Of a stretch of DNA of 64,000 nucleotides, positions 1-10,679 are shown in pieces. A model generated the notes under the pieces. It ran no database searches and was not told the origin of the DNA. It was given only the letters and a program-made list of their open reading frames with translations. The stretch comes from Homalodisca vitripennis. Taxonomy: Eukaryota > Arthropoda > Insecta > Hemiptera > Cicadellidae. Position numbers and translations under genes: made by a program. The DNA lies in assembly GCF_021130785.1 (NCBI RefSeq), contig NC_060213.1, forward strand, positions 97,208,501 to 97,272,500, written 5' to 3'. Position 1 is the stretch's first letter. Every line of letters starts with the position of its first letter.

Positions 1-415
1 AGCATATGATTTCAACTTATTAGTTTTAGTAATTTTAATGTAAACAATAAACAACAAGAACTAACTAATATTTTGATTAAATGTAAATGGCGATGAATAT
101 GAGGAAAATATGTAAGATATTTCTCACAAGTGACTAGATTTGTGTAAGTAGCTTCAACATGTGGGTTTGGCTCCTGGTAATACTCATGGGGAGAATTCTT
201 TCCTCCATTTCACAAAAGCGGTTACTTACTGCTATCAAGCTGGGCAAGTTATAAACGTTGTAAGGTTTCTTTGATATCTAAGTCTAGACCATAGTTGGTT
301 TTGTAATTGTATTGTAAAATGTATGTATTTAAATTGTAATGTGCGAGATTCTTCTTGCTAATGTAATGTAATTTATTATAACTCTTATTGTGTACTATTT
401 TTATATACATCAAAG
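1..415. other. Flank or 5' part of non-LTR element, no gene seen
   Basis: AT-rich sequence with no convincing coding potential. It may be the 5' untranslated or first-ORF region of the non-LTR element that becomes recognisable from about 416, but nothing in it fixes a boundary. Confidence 0.4.
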
Positions 416-800
416 TTGGATAATATATTGAATTGTTCGATAGTAGCAGATCAAATAACGAGTGTAAACCGCTTATTATACTATAATGGTGGACCGGGAT
501 ATAATGGTGGATGTGGAAAACGTGTTATCCTAGATTCTATGTCAGATTCATTGTATAGTGTTAAAACTGAGTTTCCTGGTTGTAAAGTATTTCTAAATAG
601 CATTCCCATAAGGCGTGATATAAGGTATAAATCTGTGTAAATTAAATGAGCAGATAGAGCTTATGTGTTCAAATTTTGGAGTACAATATGTTGATGTAAA
701 TTATTGTTTAAGACAGTATCACCTTGCCAAAAGATGGTAGGCATCTAAATAAGAAGGGAAATTTTTTACTGGGATTCATAATGTATCAGGTTCTTTTGGA
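416..800 (+). pseudogene. SGNH-esterase-like ORF1 remnant of the non-LTR element
   Basis: The frame from 416 gives a fragment containing GCKVFLNSIPIRRDIRYK. A shifted frame continues with NEQIELMCSNFGVQYVD, and a third frame gives DGRHLNKKGN near 733-762. The block 'DxxHLNxxG' near the C-terminus with a preceding 'vxxxSIPxRRD' strand is the usual end of SGNH/GDSL-type esterase domains found in ORF1 of CR1-like retrotransposons. At least two frameshifts and stops (near 638 and 740) break it. The nucleophile serine block lies upstream and was not identified. Alternative: a host esterase fragment, unlikely because it directly precedes the endonuclease. Confidence 0.55.
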
Positions 801-904
801 CATGTGTAATTTTAAACAACAAAAAAAACCACCCTCCTGAACTTGTTTCTGTTTGCTTGTCGGGAAATGGAATCATCCCTAATCCACATCCTTCAATGTA
901 GCAC

Positions 905-3900
905 AACAGGAACGTAAGCAGTCTTTCTTTGATTCGTCTTTCAACTCCTATGTAGGTGCTGCTCATAGTTATACCATAAAAATTCTACATCAGAATATTC
1001 GTGGTTTGATGACAAATCATGAAACCCTCCAGCTCTTTCTACAGGAAGAAAATCTAATGGTGGTGTGTCTAAGCGAGCATCATGTTGATCATCTTGGTAT
1101 CCTACAATTAGATGGTTATGTGGCTGCAAACTCGTATTGTAGATCTGGAATAAAAAAAGGTGGAGTAGCGATCTTTGTAAAGCTAAGAATTACATTTTTG
1201 CCCATTGATGTCGCTGCCTACTGTGTTGAAGGTGTCTGTGAGCTGGCGGCTATTTCGGTTGTGTTGAACAGTATAAAACTTCTGGTGGTCGGAGTCTATA
1301 GACCCCCCTCTAAATACAGAGAAGTTTTTTACGAAAATATCTATGGTTGCCTTTCACACATCATGAAGGGTTGTGATAATACTATTGTCCTCGGTGATTT
1401 CAACATTGATCTGGTAGTTTCTTCTAACGACTCTGAAACCCTTCTAAATTATATGTTTTCCTTTGGGCTACGTCAGATTATTCACTCGTATACCCGAGAA
1501 TTTAAGGAGTCTCGAACCTTGATTGACCATTTTTATACAGATGTATCTGAACCTTGTTTTAGGAGCTCTGTATTAGTGTCATATGTAACTGACCGTAATG
1601 CAGAGACAGCCATCGTCACCGAACTCGTCTCCAGCTTTATTCCGTAACAAACGTGTTTTTTCAGAAGAAAATATAAGGCTCTTCAAGTCATTTCTCTTAC
1701 CCAGCAGGGATCACTTCTGGCTGGTTTATACCTACCAGTTGAACCCACCACTGGGCACAGCAAAAACCGATGTGCCACTTCAATCTGGGCAACCTTATGG
1801 ATGTCCAGTAGCGGCACATCACTAACCGCAAATCTTGAGATTCTGGGGTTCATGGGCAATTCGATAAGTTTAGTCTACTGTGGAAGATGACTGTTGGAGT
1901 TGGTGGGGTTTGTTCCCTTACCTCAGAGGTTCTCGTTAACCTCAACAAGGGTGTGCCACCCCCTGCCTACTTTGACTGGAGAGGCTGGTTCAGAGCTGGC
2001 CTCCCCTTCTTCCGGGATGACTTTGAGATGTAGTGCCCTAATTATTCCTCATGGATCTCTATAGGAGGCGGCACCTACTCCCTAACCTTACCCATCCTGA
2101 ATATCCTGTCACTCCGGAAGCAGCGCAAAGGTTCTGACAGGACTAAGTGCAATTTATAAGCTTCTTGTCCTAAGAGAACAAAAAAAAAAAAGAGTCATTT
2201 CTGACCAGAGAAAACTGGGTTGATTTTTATTCTATGAATGATGTGAATAGAAAGTTTGATATCTTCTTTCGGGATATAAACTTTCATTTTAACGCCTGCT
2301 TCCCTCTAGTAAGGAGAAAAGTCTTCACGAAAAATGGTAAGTTAAAGATTAAACTAAATAGTGAAGCATTAATGCTTAGAGAAGAGTTAAAAAAGTGTTA
2401 TGTGGAGTCAAAAGATTTGCCTTCTTCTCATACATGTAGGCAGAGATATCTTGGCCTCAGAAAGTTGTATCGTAAGCTCATTCTGAAACTCAAATTAGAG
2501 AGTATAAAACAACAGCTTAACATGTCATCCAACAAGACCAAAACTCTTTGGGGCATTGTCAATCAGAGTGGAGGTTAAAAAAAACAGGATGAAAAAAGGT
2601 ACTAGTGTCCTGTAATTAGAGGTCAGTCTGGAGAGGTGGTTGACGATCCCTTGGAGGTTTGCAACATCTTCAACGATTACTTTCTTAATGTTTCACGAGT
2701 GTTAAAACATCAAACAGCAATACCTCTTCATTATTTAATATATTTCCTTTAAACTTGTTTTTCTTATCACCCACTAATCCCATTGAAACAGTAGAAGCAA
2801 TTCACAGCTTGAGAACAAAGTATTCAGCTGGATATGATGAAGTGTCATCAGCTTTGCTAAAAAAAAGGTTGCTACAGAACTTGCTAAGCCACTTTGTGAT
2901 TTGATCAATCATTCATTTTCAACAGGTGTCTTCCCAGATTGTCTAAAACTTTCTGGGTAAACCCTCTTTATAAGAAGGGCAGCAATCTGAAATGTTCCAA
3001 CTATAGGCCAGTATCGATCATCTCAACTTTTTCATAAATTATTGAAAAAGTCGTGTTAAATAGGCTATGGAGTTTTCAGAAGAGTAACAAGTTGCTATTC
3101 AGTCATCAGTATGGGTTCACCCAAGGGAAAAGTACTGTTGATGGGATGTTCTGGGTTTTCCAAAATAATGTTGACGCTATCGACTCAGGAAACCATTCTA
3201 ACGGCTTGTTCTTTGATCTAAGCAAAGCCTTCGATCTTGTTGACCATGACCTTATGCAGAATAAAATGTTTAACATGGGAATTAGAGGTATTGCTCTTCG
3301 TTGGTTTCAATCTTATCTGGTGGGAAGAACCCAGTGTGTTAAGGTGAGTTCTGTCGATTCGTCCAAAACCATCTGTAGTGCATTTTCAAAGCAAGAAACG
3401 GTCAGGAAGGGCGTCCCACAGGGTTCAATTTTGGGCCCTGTATTTTTTTAAATTTTCATCAACGACCTTTATCAGAGTTTATCTGGGCCCAATCTGTGCC
3501 TCTATGCGGATGACACATCCCTAACTTTTTCCAGCCCTTTCAAAGATTGCTTAGAGCTCAAAACATTCTTAGCAGGAAATGCACTTCTGAATTGGGTGGA
3601 ACTAAACAGATTGCAGGTGAACATCTCTAAATGACCCTCATTGAATTTTGTATACGGAACAGGCCAAACAATAGTTTACTCAGTATCCACCTGGGCGCTG
3701 AGCTAATCTTCTCTGAGGGTTAAATTTCTTGGCTTCATTATAGATTGTAACTTATCTTTCACTATGCACTTAAGAGTATGTGTGCAAGAAGGTGAGTCAA
3801 GGTATTTTTGTGCTCAGAAAGCTGTCTCGTTTTGTGTCCATTGATGTTCTTGTTACTGCGTATTATGGTATCGTTTATCCGTTTTTGTCTTATGGAGTTT

Positions 3901-4094
3901 GCATTTGGGGCACGGACAACACCAAAACCAAGTCTGTCTTCAGGCTTCAAAGGAAAGCCATGAGAATAATATCTCATGTTTTATCCCAAACTTCATGTGC
4001 AGACCTTTTTACTTTCAACAAAATTCTTACCTTCCCTTCCATTTATATTTTGGAAATCATTTCCTATCTCCATAAAAAATTTCCACCTTTTTGA
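905..4094 (+). pseudogene. Endonuclease-reverse transcriptase ORF2, broken
   Basis: The endonuclease begins near ILHQNIRGL (982-1008), with LSEHH near 1069 and GDFNID near 1393, then a domain end near 1690. After the SINE-like insertion the frame resumes through RENWVDFYSMNDVNRKFD (about 2207-2260). RT blocks include NYRPVSIIS (about 2998), QYGFTQGKST (3109), FFDLSKAFDLVDH (3210-3248), KGVPQGSILGP (3409-3441) and LYADDTS (3500-3520). A C-terminal piece, ending at 4094, has AYYGIVYPFLSYGVCIWG and a basic HVLSQTSCADLF stretch. A run of T near 3446 shifts the frame directly after block C, and stops occur near 3633. Endonuclease nicks DNA and RT primes on the nick; neither can be made from this copy. 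Confidence 0.82.
1696..2192 (+). mobile_element. SINE-like insertion with poly-A and 10-bp TSD
   Basis: A 497-bp block interrupts the endonuclease/RT ORF. It is flanked by AGTCATTTCT at 1686-1695 and 2193-2202 and ends in an A-run. Removing the block and one duplication restores a continuous reading frame across the junction, which fixes the ends. Diverged relatives lie at 16804-17275 (minus) and, as a 3' fragment, at 31219-31305 (minus). No long ORF, no clear pol III A/B boxes. Shared parts include GTCACTCCGGAAG and TCTGGGCAA. The class (5S/tRNA-less SINE, or tail of a larger LINE) is not settled. Confidence 0.78.
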
Positions 4095-4442
4095 ACAGCT
4101 TCTCCCATCACACTGCTACGGTACGAGAAGTAATCCAGATGCATTATGAACATCCCTCCACACTCTACCTCGTTTTATAAGAAACATTTGAAATATTCTG
4201 CAGTGATTTTATTTAATAGACTGCCATTAAGCTTAAAATAAAGTTGGTACAGAGTCACAATGAGGAAGTTGAGGCTGTTTCTTGCTGAAAAGGCACATTA
4301 TTCTGTAGATCATTTTCTGAATGATAAGTCTTTATAAAATAAAGTTTAGAATGATTGTTTTGATTTAATGTTTTATTGTATTAACTTTGGCATATGCATT
4401 GTTAACTTTTTCAACATGCTTAATAAAGAACTTGAACTTGGA

Positions 4443-5630
4443 ACTATTAGTCTCCCCCTAAAAATTCATAAAGAAATCAATAACTTTCCTAGGTGGTAGG
4501 CTAGGATTAATAAAATTCTAAAAATAAACTCATCCTAAATTACACAACATTAAAATTTGAAATTCAAGACAACAATAGATCAAACATAAAAAAGATTCAC
4601 AGTTTTATCTCATAAGATCACTTTCAAAGTTGCATGGTGACACGACAGTCATTCCTTGTCACCAAAATGGCTAAATTACATTTTCTTATAAAAAATAGAA
4701 ATTAATATTTTTTAACAAGCAAATGCTGAATGAATGAGTTTACTTTAACCATAGAAGCAAATCCATAATATGCCTTACAAAAATTCTGGAACATCTAGTA
4801 TCACATTAATTATAATAAATATATCATGAATAGGTCTATGATACATTATTTTAATCTCTTTCTAATGGAAGCAGCTAAGTTACGTTATTACAATAGCCAC
4901 ATGACAAAGTAGTGTAACCACCACTATAAAAAGGGATATCAATAACGGCTGAGAGCAAAGCAGCCAAATTAATAATAAATAAACCATGAATATAATGATA
5001 TCAAGAAATAAATATTTTACAGCAGAGAAAATTATAATTAGAAATATAGTTTCATACATAAGTACCTAGAGAGAATTTAAATAATAATAAACAAGGGTAT
5101 CCATGAGGTTAAAGGCCAACCCAGCAAATCATGAATTTGACGTTATTAACACATTCTGCTCATTCTCCTGAACAAAAATATGTATGGTTTAGGGAGTGCA
5201 AATGACAAATAATATGGTTCTAGAGGTATGTTCATAAATAGTTGTTTTTAATGCATTGTTTGTGTCCTGTGTGTCTTGATATCTGTGTACCTCAATATTA
5301 TCTGCGGCCGGGACTGATAACGTATCTGTTATCTGATCCCTCCAGGGCTGTGGTCCATTGCTTATGAAGATATTGTGTATGGTATTTTGGTTCGAGTAAC
5401 TGCTTGTCAACCATGGATCAACCACCCACTAGTTCGACAAATTGTAGGGAATTATGTGTGTCGGAGTGTTTTGTCGGGCATGTTAGGAGTTTACGTTTCG
5501 ACCGAAACGAGATTGTTTCCTTTTAAGGGTTCTCTATAACTATATCATTTACTATGGTCCATTTATATATTAATATTGGCTTTTACATGATTTATTATGT
5601 TTTTTACACTACATGAATTTCTTTGCATTA
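4443..5630. other. AT-rich intergenic stretch
   Basis: No credible gene; short ORFs here lack domain features. Only scattered A/T runs are seen. Confidence 0.6.
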
Positions 5631-5634
5631 GTTT

Positions 5635-5765
5635 TCAATTTATATTTCTGATCAGCCTCTCTAGAATTTGATATTTTACTGATAGATACTATCTCGAGGG
5701 ACGTTTTTCTTTCGTTGATATCAGCGCGGACTGCGGCAGCAACGAAGGTCAACATTCTGCTCATT
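5635..5765 (+). repeat. Interspersed repeat shared with 23395-23520
   Basis: About 125 bp matches, in inverse orientation, the interior of the TIR element at 23016-23767. Shared blocks include CTCTAGAATTTGATATTTTA, CTATCTCGAGGGACG and TGATATCAGCGCGG. A short piece of the same motif (CTATCTCGAGGGATGTTTTT) also lies in the arm of the foldback element at 47186. The ends of this copy are not visible. Confidence 0.6.
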
Positions 5766-6761
5766 TCAGTAATATTTTAAATTTACGTTTCCAAAGATGG
5801 CGTCGCGTCCGATGACGTCATCACGAGGTTGAATCAAGGTCACAAAGGTCGTGATGCCCGACGCGGATGTGCAACATGGAAATATTGATCCGCGCGTGAA
5901 AAGTAGTTCCAAATGTTATGTCCTACAACTTCGTTATTTCTCATTTCCGACCAGTAAAACGTTATATAGTTTTGTTCAGTAAGACGAATCCGATAAGTTA
6001 ATAACGCGATACTCGTATTTTGCCGCTCCGGCCGTTACTTTCAAAATTACCGTAACCAGAACAAAAAAATCAAGGATAAATAATAAAATATAGAAGATAA
6101 AAAAAATTACTACAACAGTTCCAAGAATTCATTAATTTCACATGTCATTGCATGATTTTCCTTGCTCTGGTATTGCATTTTACACTCCATATTCGATCAG
6201 AACATATTTTTGATTGATTTAAAATAACTTTCCACAGTGCTTGAGTCCAAAATATTGTTTTAAGAGCAAGAATTTAATTGTGTTAATAAGTTTTAAAATA
6301 TGTGAACTGGAAAATTATATGATAATCATGACAAAAGTCACATTATGAGCATAAGAATTAATATGTACAGAATGAATTTCTGATAACGAACAAAATCTTA
6401 TCCTATGAAAAAATATACAATTCTGAGAGTTCCGATGAGTACGACAGCTTTTTTTAATGTAATATTATTATAAAAATGAAACTTATCTCCAAAAGACTTA
6501 AATTTCATTAACGTCTGTGAGTAGAATAAATTAAGTCAGGTAAAGAAGTGAACTTTTAAGCCAGTACAGTTAATGAATGAAAAAGAATTGGAAAATGCGG
6601 GCCTAAATGTTATCTCAATAAAAGGCCGACAAGAAAAATTAAGAATATAGCTTTAGAAAACAGAAAAAGCACTAAAATGCAGTTAGGAGAAATGAAACAA
6701 TATCCAACATTGTTATTTGAACTCTCAAAGTTGTAGATATAAATGCCAGAAACCCAACCCA

Positions 6762-6762
<1 letters not shown>
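5766..6762. other. Intergenic stretch with a CRE-like/YY1-like patch
   Basis: No gene seen. A CpG-containing patch near 5797-5825 carries AAGATGGCG and the palindrome TGACGTCA; a similar pair recurs near 9886-9911. Otherwise AT-rich. Confidence 0.4.

Positions 6763-6816
<54 letters not shown>
6763..6816 (+). repeat. Poly-A tract, 54 nt
   Basis: Uninterrupted run of 54 A. The lysine-rich and phenylalanine-rich ORFs across it are artefacts. It could be the tail of a retroposed sequence, but no recognisable element precedes it. Confidence 0.9.
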
Positions 6817-6820
<4 letters not shown>

Positions 6821-9800
6821 TGGCTACCAAGCGGTTACAATGCATGAAAGGTCTGAAACATGGTTCCAAATTGCTGAAAAAGGTAAACCAGTAAAACTTT
6901 ATAATAACTAACCTAAAGTAGTAGTGTAGCTAACCTAACCTACCTTAGGCTAGTCTGCTTTAGGCCTGAACAATAAACCAGCATGCAAGGCCTAAACTAC
7001 ATAGCTTAGTGTAACCTTAGTAAAAAAGTCTCATATGTAAAATATTGCTGATAACAAAGTAAAATGCAGTAATTATAACGTTTTCAGGTAATGTTTACCA
7101 ATGAATCTACATTTCCAGAAATAACAAACGTTTATTATCATTTCACAATATATAAACTGCAAACAGACATAGTTAAGACTCACAGGCTCTTACTAACAAC
7201 AATAACTATGCCTAGAGGGTAAATTCAAGACTTAATGGTCAAAAATTTTTTGAAGTTAACAAGTTTTGCATATAACTATAATATACGATAAAAGCCAGTT
7301 TAAGCCTAACTAAAATATCGGAAGTATGGTGGAAGCGCAGTTAACTAAATTAATCCTAGAGATATAAACAAGAGTTAAGAAACTAATCTGATATTACTAT
7401 CATTTTGTGCGAAAGGGATCAAGTGGAGTTTCATAAAAAATGTAAGTACAGTGTGAAAATTTCTACTTTGGTCAGTTGTATGCATATCGACTTATGCTTA
7501 CATTTAAGATTTTCCACAGAATCTCTACGGGCCATTCCAATGAGGTGGTAAAAACCTACAGATTGCATCAAAAGTTCACTTTTTTGCCCTATGTCATTGT
7601 ACAAAGTTTTATGTACAAAGTACAATGTTTACAAGTACAGATATCAGACTGTTTCAAGACTTTTCAGCACCCTTGTATATCAACATCAATAGGGAATGTG
7701 TACTTCGGAAAAATTGGGAATTTTAATACATTTAATTCATATGGTTGTTTTATTTAACACTTTTTTCTTTACACTCCATTTTTAGTTGCTTTCCTGTCCT
7801 GTATATTTTTCATTTGAGAAATTATGTGAAGTAGGCAAAGTAAATATTTACCAATTAGCCTATTCACATAAAAATGTTGTTATCATTCAGTGATTTTTAA
7901 AAATCTGTTTTTATAATCCGATACTAAAATATAACCTTAATATTTTGTTTGGTAACAGCGATTTTATACATACAAATGAGCTACTGACAAAAATACAAAT
8001 TTGGATTCTGTATGTCATATGTATATCATAAAATGTTATATTCGTTTTGCAATAAGATGATAGGTAAGGGTTTTTTAAAGTTGACTTTATAACTTATTTG
8101 GTAACTTTAATGTGCAGTCAAAATTTGTTTGAACAAGTATCAAGGCATTTGGAAATTTATTAACATGCCGATGTGTATCCTAATACAACATTTGTAAGCT
8201 AATTGTGAGCAATTTATAAACAAAATTAATTTCTTTAATCAGATAATAATTCTTAAGGTGAGTCCCTATAATTTATAAACGGCAGTTAATTTAACACAAT
8301 CACGTAATTTTGGGATTGTTTTAATTATTTTGAGGTTATACTTGTCAAATGTTTACAATTGCTTACCTTTAATTGCATTTCAATGACGTTTACTAGTGTT
8401 GCCAATATTGTTAGAAATTCATTTAAATAACTACGAATATACTGTATTAACCTACTCAGACACTAGTACAAGCCGATCAAGTAAACTCAGTTCAAAACAT
8501 AGAGGGAATAGATAAACTACCGTAAGTCAATCTTTGTCTGCTAGATGGCGCTCCATTTAATGGAATTATTGCCGCTTTAAAATGTTTTACTTGGATTTTG
8601 TACTTGTAGTATCTTACTGCAGCACACGTCTGAATGAATAGTCGTTAATCGTCATTATTCAATAAAGACACTCCAATTAGGAATGAAGGTATTTCTTCTA
8701 GTCTGTGTATTCGCGAAAAGTTATAGAAACTTATACAGTGTCAAAGTAAAATATTGCTGCTTTTTACAACAGCCTGTAGTCGTTAATCCCATAGTATTTG
8801 GATTCCTACTACCAAATAGTGCATGTTTACTACTTCTGAAGATAACCTTGTTTACTCAGAAACTAAAGAAAATCCTTCGAAGATCCAGACCAACATGACG
8901 TCTCTCAAGTGCAAAGTGCACAATTTTCGGTAGTCAAAAAATCCTTTTTTGAGTTAATTTTTGACGTGTTAATGTTAAATTGCAATGAGCGTAACTTTCT
9001 TTTTAGTGTCAAAACCATTTTATGAAATGTTAAACTCTGGCTTCCACGAAATTTACATTTGAAACGTTTATAATCCTCTCACAGGTAATATTTACCTGTC
9101 TTTTGAGATGCTGAGCTATAGTTACTTATTCAACTTTCGATTAATATCTATTTGTTGTGCTGTAAAATCTGTCCTTACTTTTAATTTTAGCAAACTTCAA
9201 AGTTTAATGTTTATAACATTAAATTTGTGACTTCACGAGAACAGAAATCCATAATCACTCCTTAAAATGCATTTTTGTTAGGGAGCTGTAACTTTATTGG
9301 AACTCGCCGATCGCGGACGATTTCATCACTACAATACAAAATATTGTCCTACATATTTTTGCTATTTGGATTATTTAAACTCCTGTACAAGAATTGTCTG
9401 GCTATAATACGTGAATTTGAACATCAGATGGTACATTTGAAAACCCCCAAATTGTGAACGATAGGTGAATAGAGAAATAAGATTTACGAGATTTAGTAAT
9501 AAACATATATAATCTATTGATTAATATCCCAAATGTGTGTTTGAAACCTGCATAGAAATTAAGGCTTATGGATACTACAAATACTTGTACAACATAAATA
9601 ATTCATCTCAGGTAAAGAAACATTTATTGATTGTAGAATATAATATTACAAAATAAAATTCATGGCCTGGCCAAAAAGTTAATGTGTATACAGATATAAC
9701 ACCAAAGACATATAAATTGTCGTAATAGAAAGGTGAAGTTACCATGAACTAAAAACTGACAACACAGCCGAATTACATGGTTGCCAATTCGAACAGACAC

Positions 9801-10560
9801 GCAAATGATCAAGTGGGGCAACGCTGCTTTCTTTGTTCCCTGCTTACAGTACTCCCACCACCATTTGCTTCAATTTCCATCATGTTATGACGTCATGTAT
9901 CAAAGATGGCGGATTGTTTTAGTGGGAATTGAGTTCATAAGGAGATAAATAGAAATCTCTGAAATTGAGACTCGTGTTATTATTTCTGACATTTTGTCTA
10001 TTTGTTTGATATAATAATAAAATATTACTGATGTCTCTATTCCCCACGAAGGAAACAAAAATCTAATAACCTTGAAAATAAGTGTTAACATACTAACAAA
10101 TTTATTAAATACAAAAAAGACCTTTTTAAAATGACTTAATATTTTTGCATCAATTAGAATACATATTTAAGAGATTTACTGAAATCCATTGTTACGTTTG
10201 GGATTTTTAGAAAATTAGCAGTTAGCCTATTTCAAATAAATAACAAATGTTAAATTAGTAATGCTATTTTATTTCTGTATAAAATATTAGTGATGAAAAT
10301 AAATGATTTCACACACACATTACATACATTTCATATATTTATATCATTCTAACAATAAAAAGCATTTTATATTAGAAGTATTTCTGTAAAATAACCTAAA
10401 TATATATTACACCTATTAATATTTTAAAATTAGTATTTTGTGTAGCAAACAATTATTTAAAACATTATAAATCGTAAACATAATATATATTTTGTAAACA
10501 TTTATTAATCGATTGTATTTTTGAAATATACTCGATAGCTAGCATCCTCGTAACCTAACA
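6817..10560. other. AT-rich intergenic stretch, nothing supported
   Basis: Short ORFs at 7476-7757, 8683-8898, 9275-9457 and others have no domain signature, no start context of note and strongly AT-driven composition. A GATGACGT/AAGATGGCGG patch occurs near 9886-9911. No mobile-element ends were recognised. Confidence 0.55.
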
Positions 10561-10564
10561 CGAA

Positions 10565-10678
10565 CTAACGTGATACCTAACACGTTTTCAGCTGGTATCG
10601 AAGTCATCCAGTTGGTTAACACGACCTAACGTGATACCTAACGTGTTTTCAGCTGGTGTCAAGGTCATCCAGTTGGTT
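10565..10678 (+). repeat. Tandem repeat, two units of about 61 bp
   Basis: Two adjacent units begin CTAACGTGATACCTAAC at 10565 and 10626 and continue through TTTTCAGCTGG and GTCATCCAGTTGGTT with few differences. A further partial unit may precede at about 10552. Confidence 0.8.
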
Positions 10679-10679
10679 T

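Larger units (their letters stand above)
416..4442 (+). mobile_element. Decayed non-LTR retrotransposon (CR1/Jockey-like)
   Basis: In order along the plus strand lie an SGNH-esterase-like remnant, an apurinic-type endonuclease, a linker, a reverse transcriptase with YADD (3503-3514), and a 3' tail ending near 4442 with AATAAAGAACTTGAACTTGG. Several frameshifts and stops break every ORF, so the copy is dead. It is split by a SINE-like insertion at 1696-2192. An esterase-type first ORF combined with endonuclease and RT is known from CR1/L2-like and some Jockey-group elements; the exact clade cannot be fixed by eye. The left end is unknown and may lie before the window. Confidence 0.8.

Noticed and set aside
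416..640. Stand-alone 74-aa gene
   Set aside because: Better explained as the first piece of a frameshifted esterase-type ORF1, because matching residues continue in other frames.
6672..6911. Two ORFs on opposite strands across the poly-A tract
   Set aside because: They consist largely of lysine or phenylalanine runs from the 54-nt homopolymer; no coding evidence.
6905..6950. Telomere-like AACCTAACCT strings (also at 58443 and 58517)
   Set aside because: Only one or two units of the insect CCTAA repeat at each site; no array.
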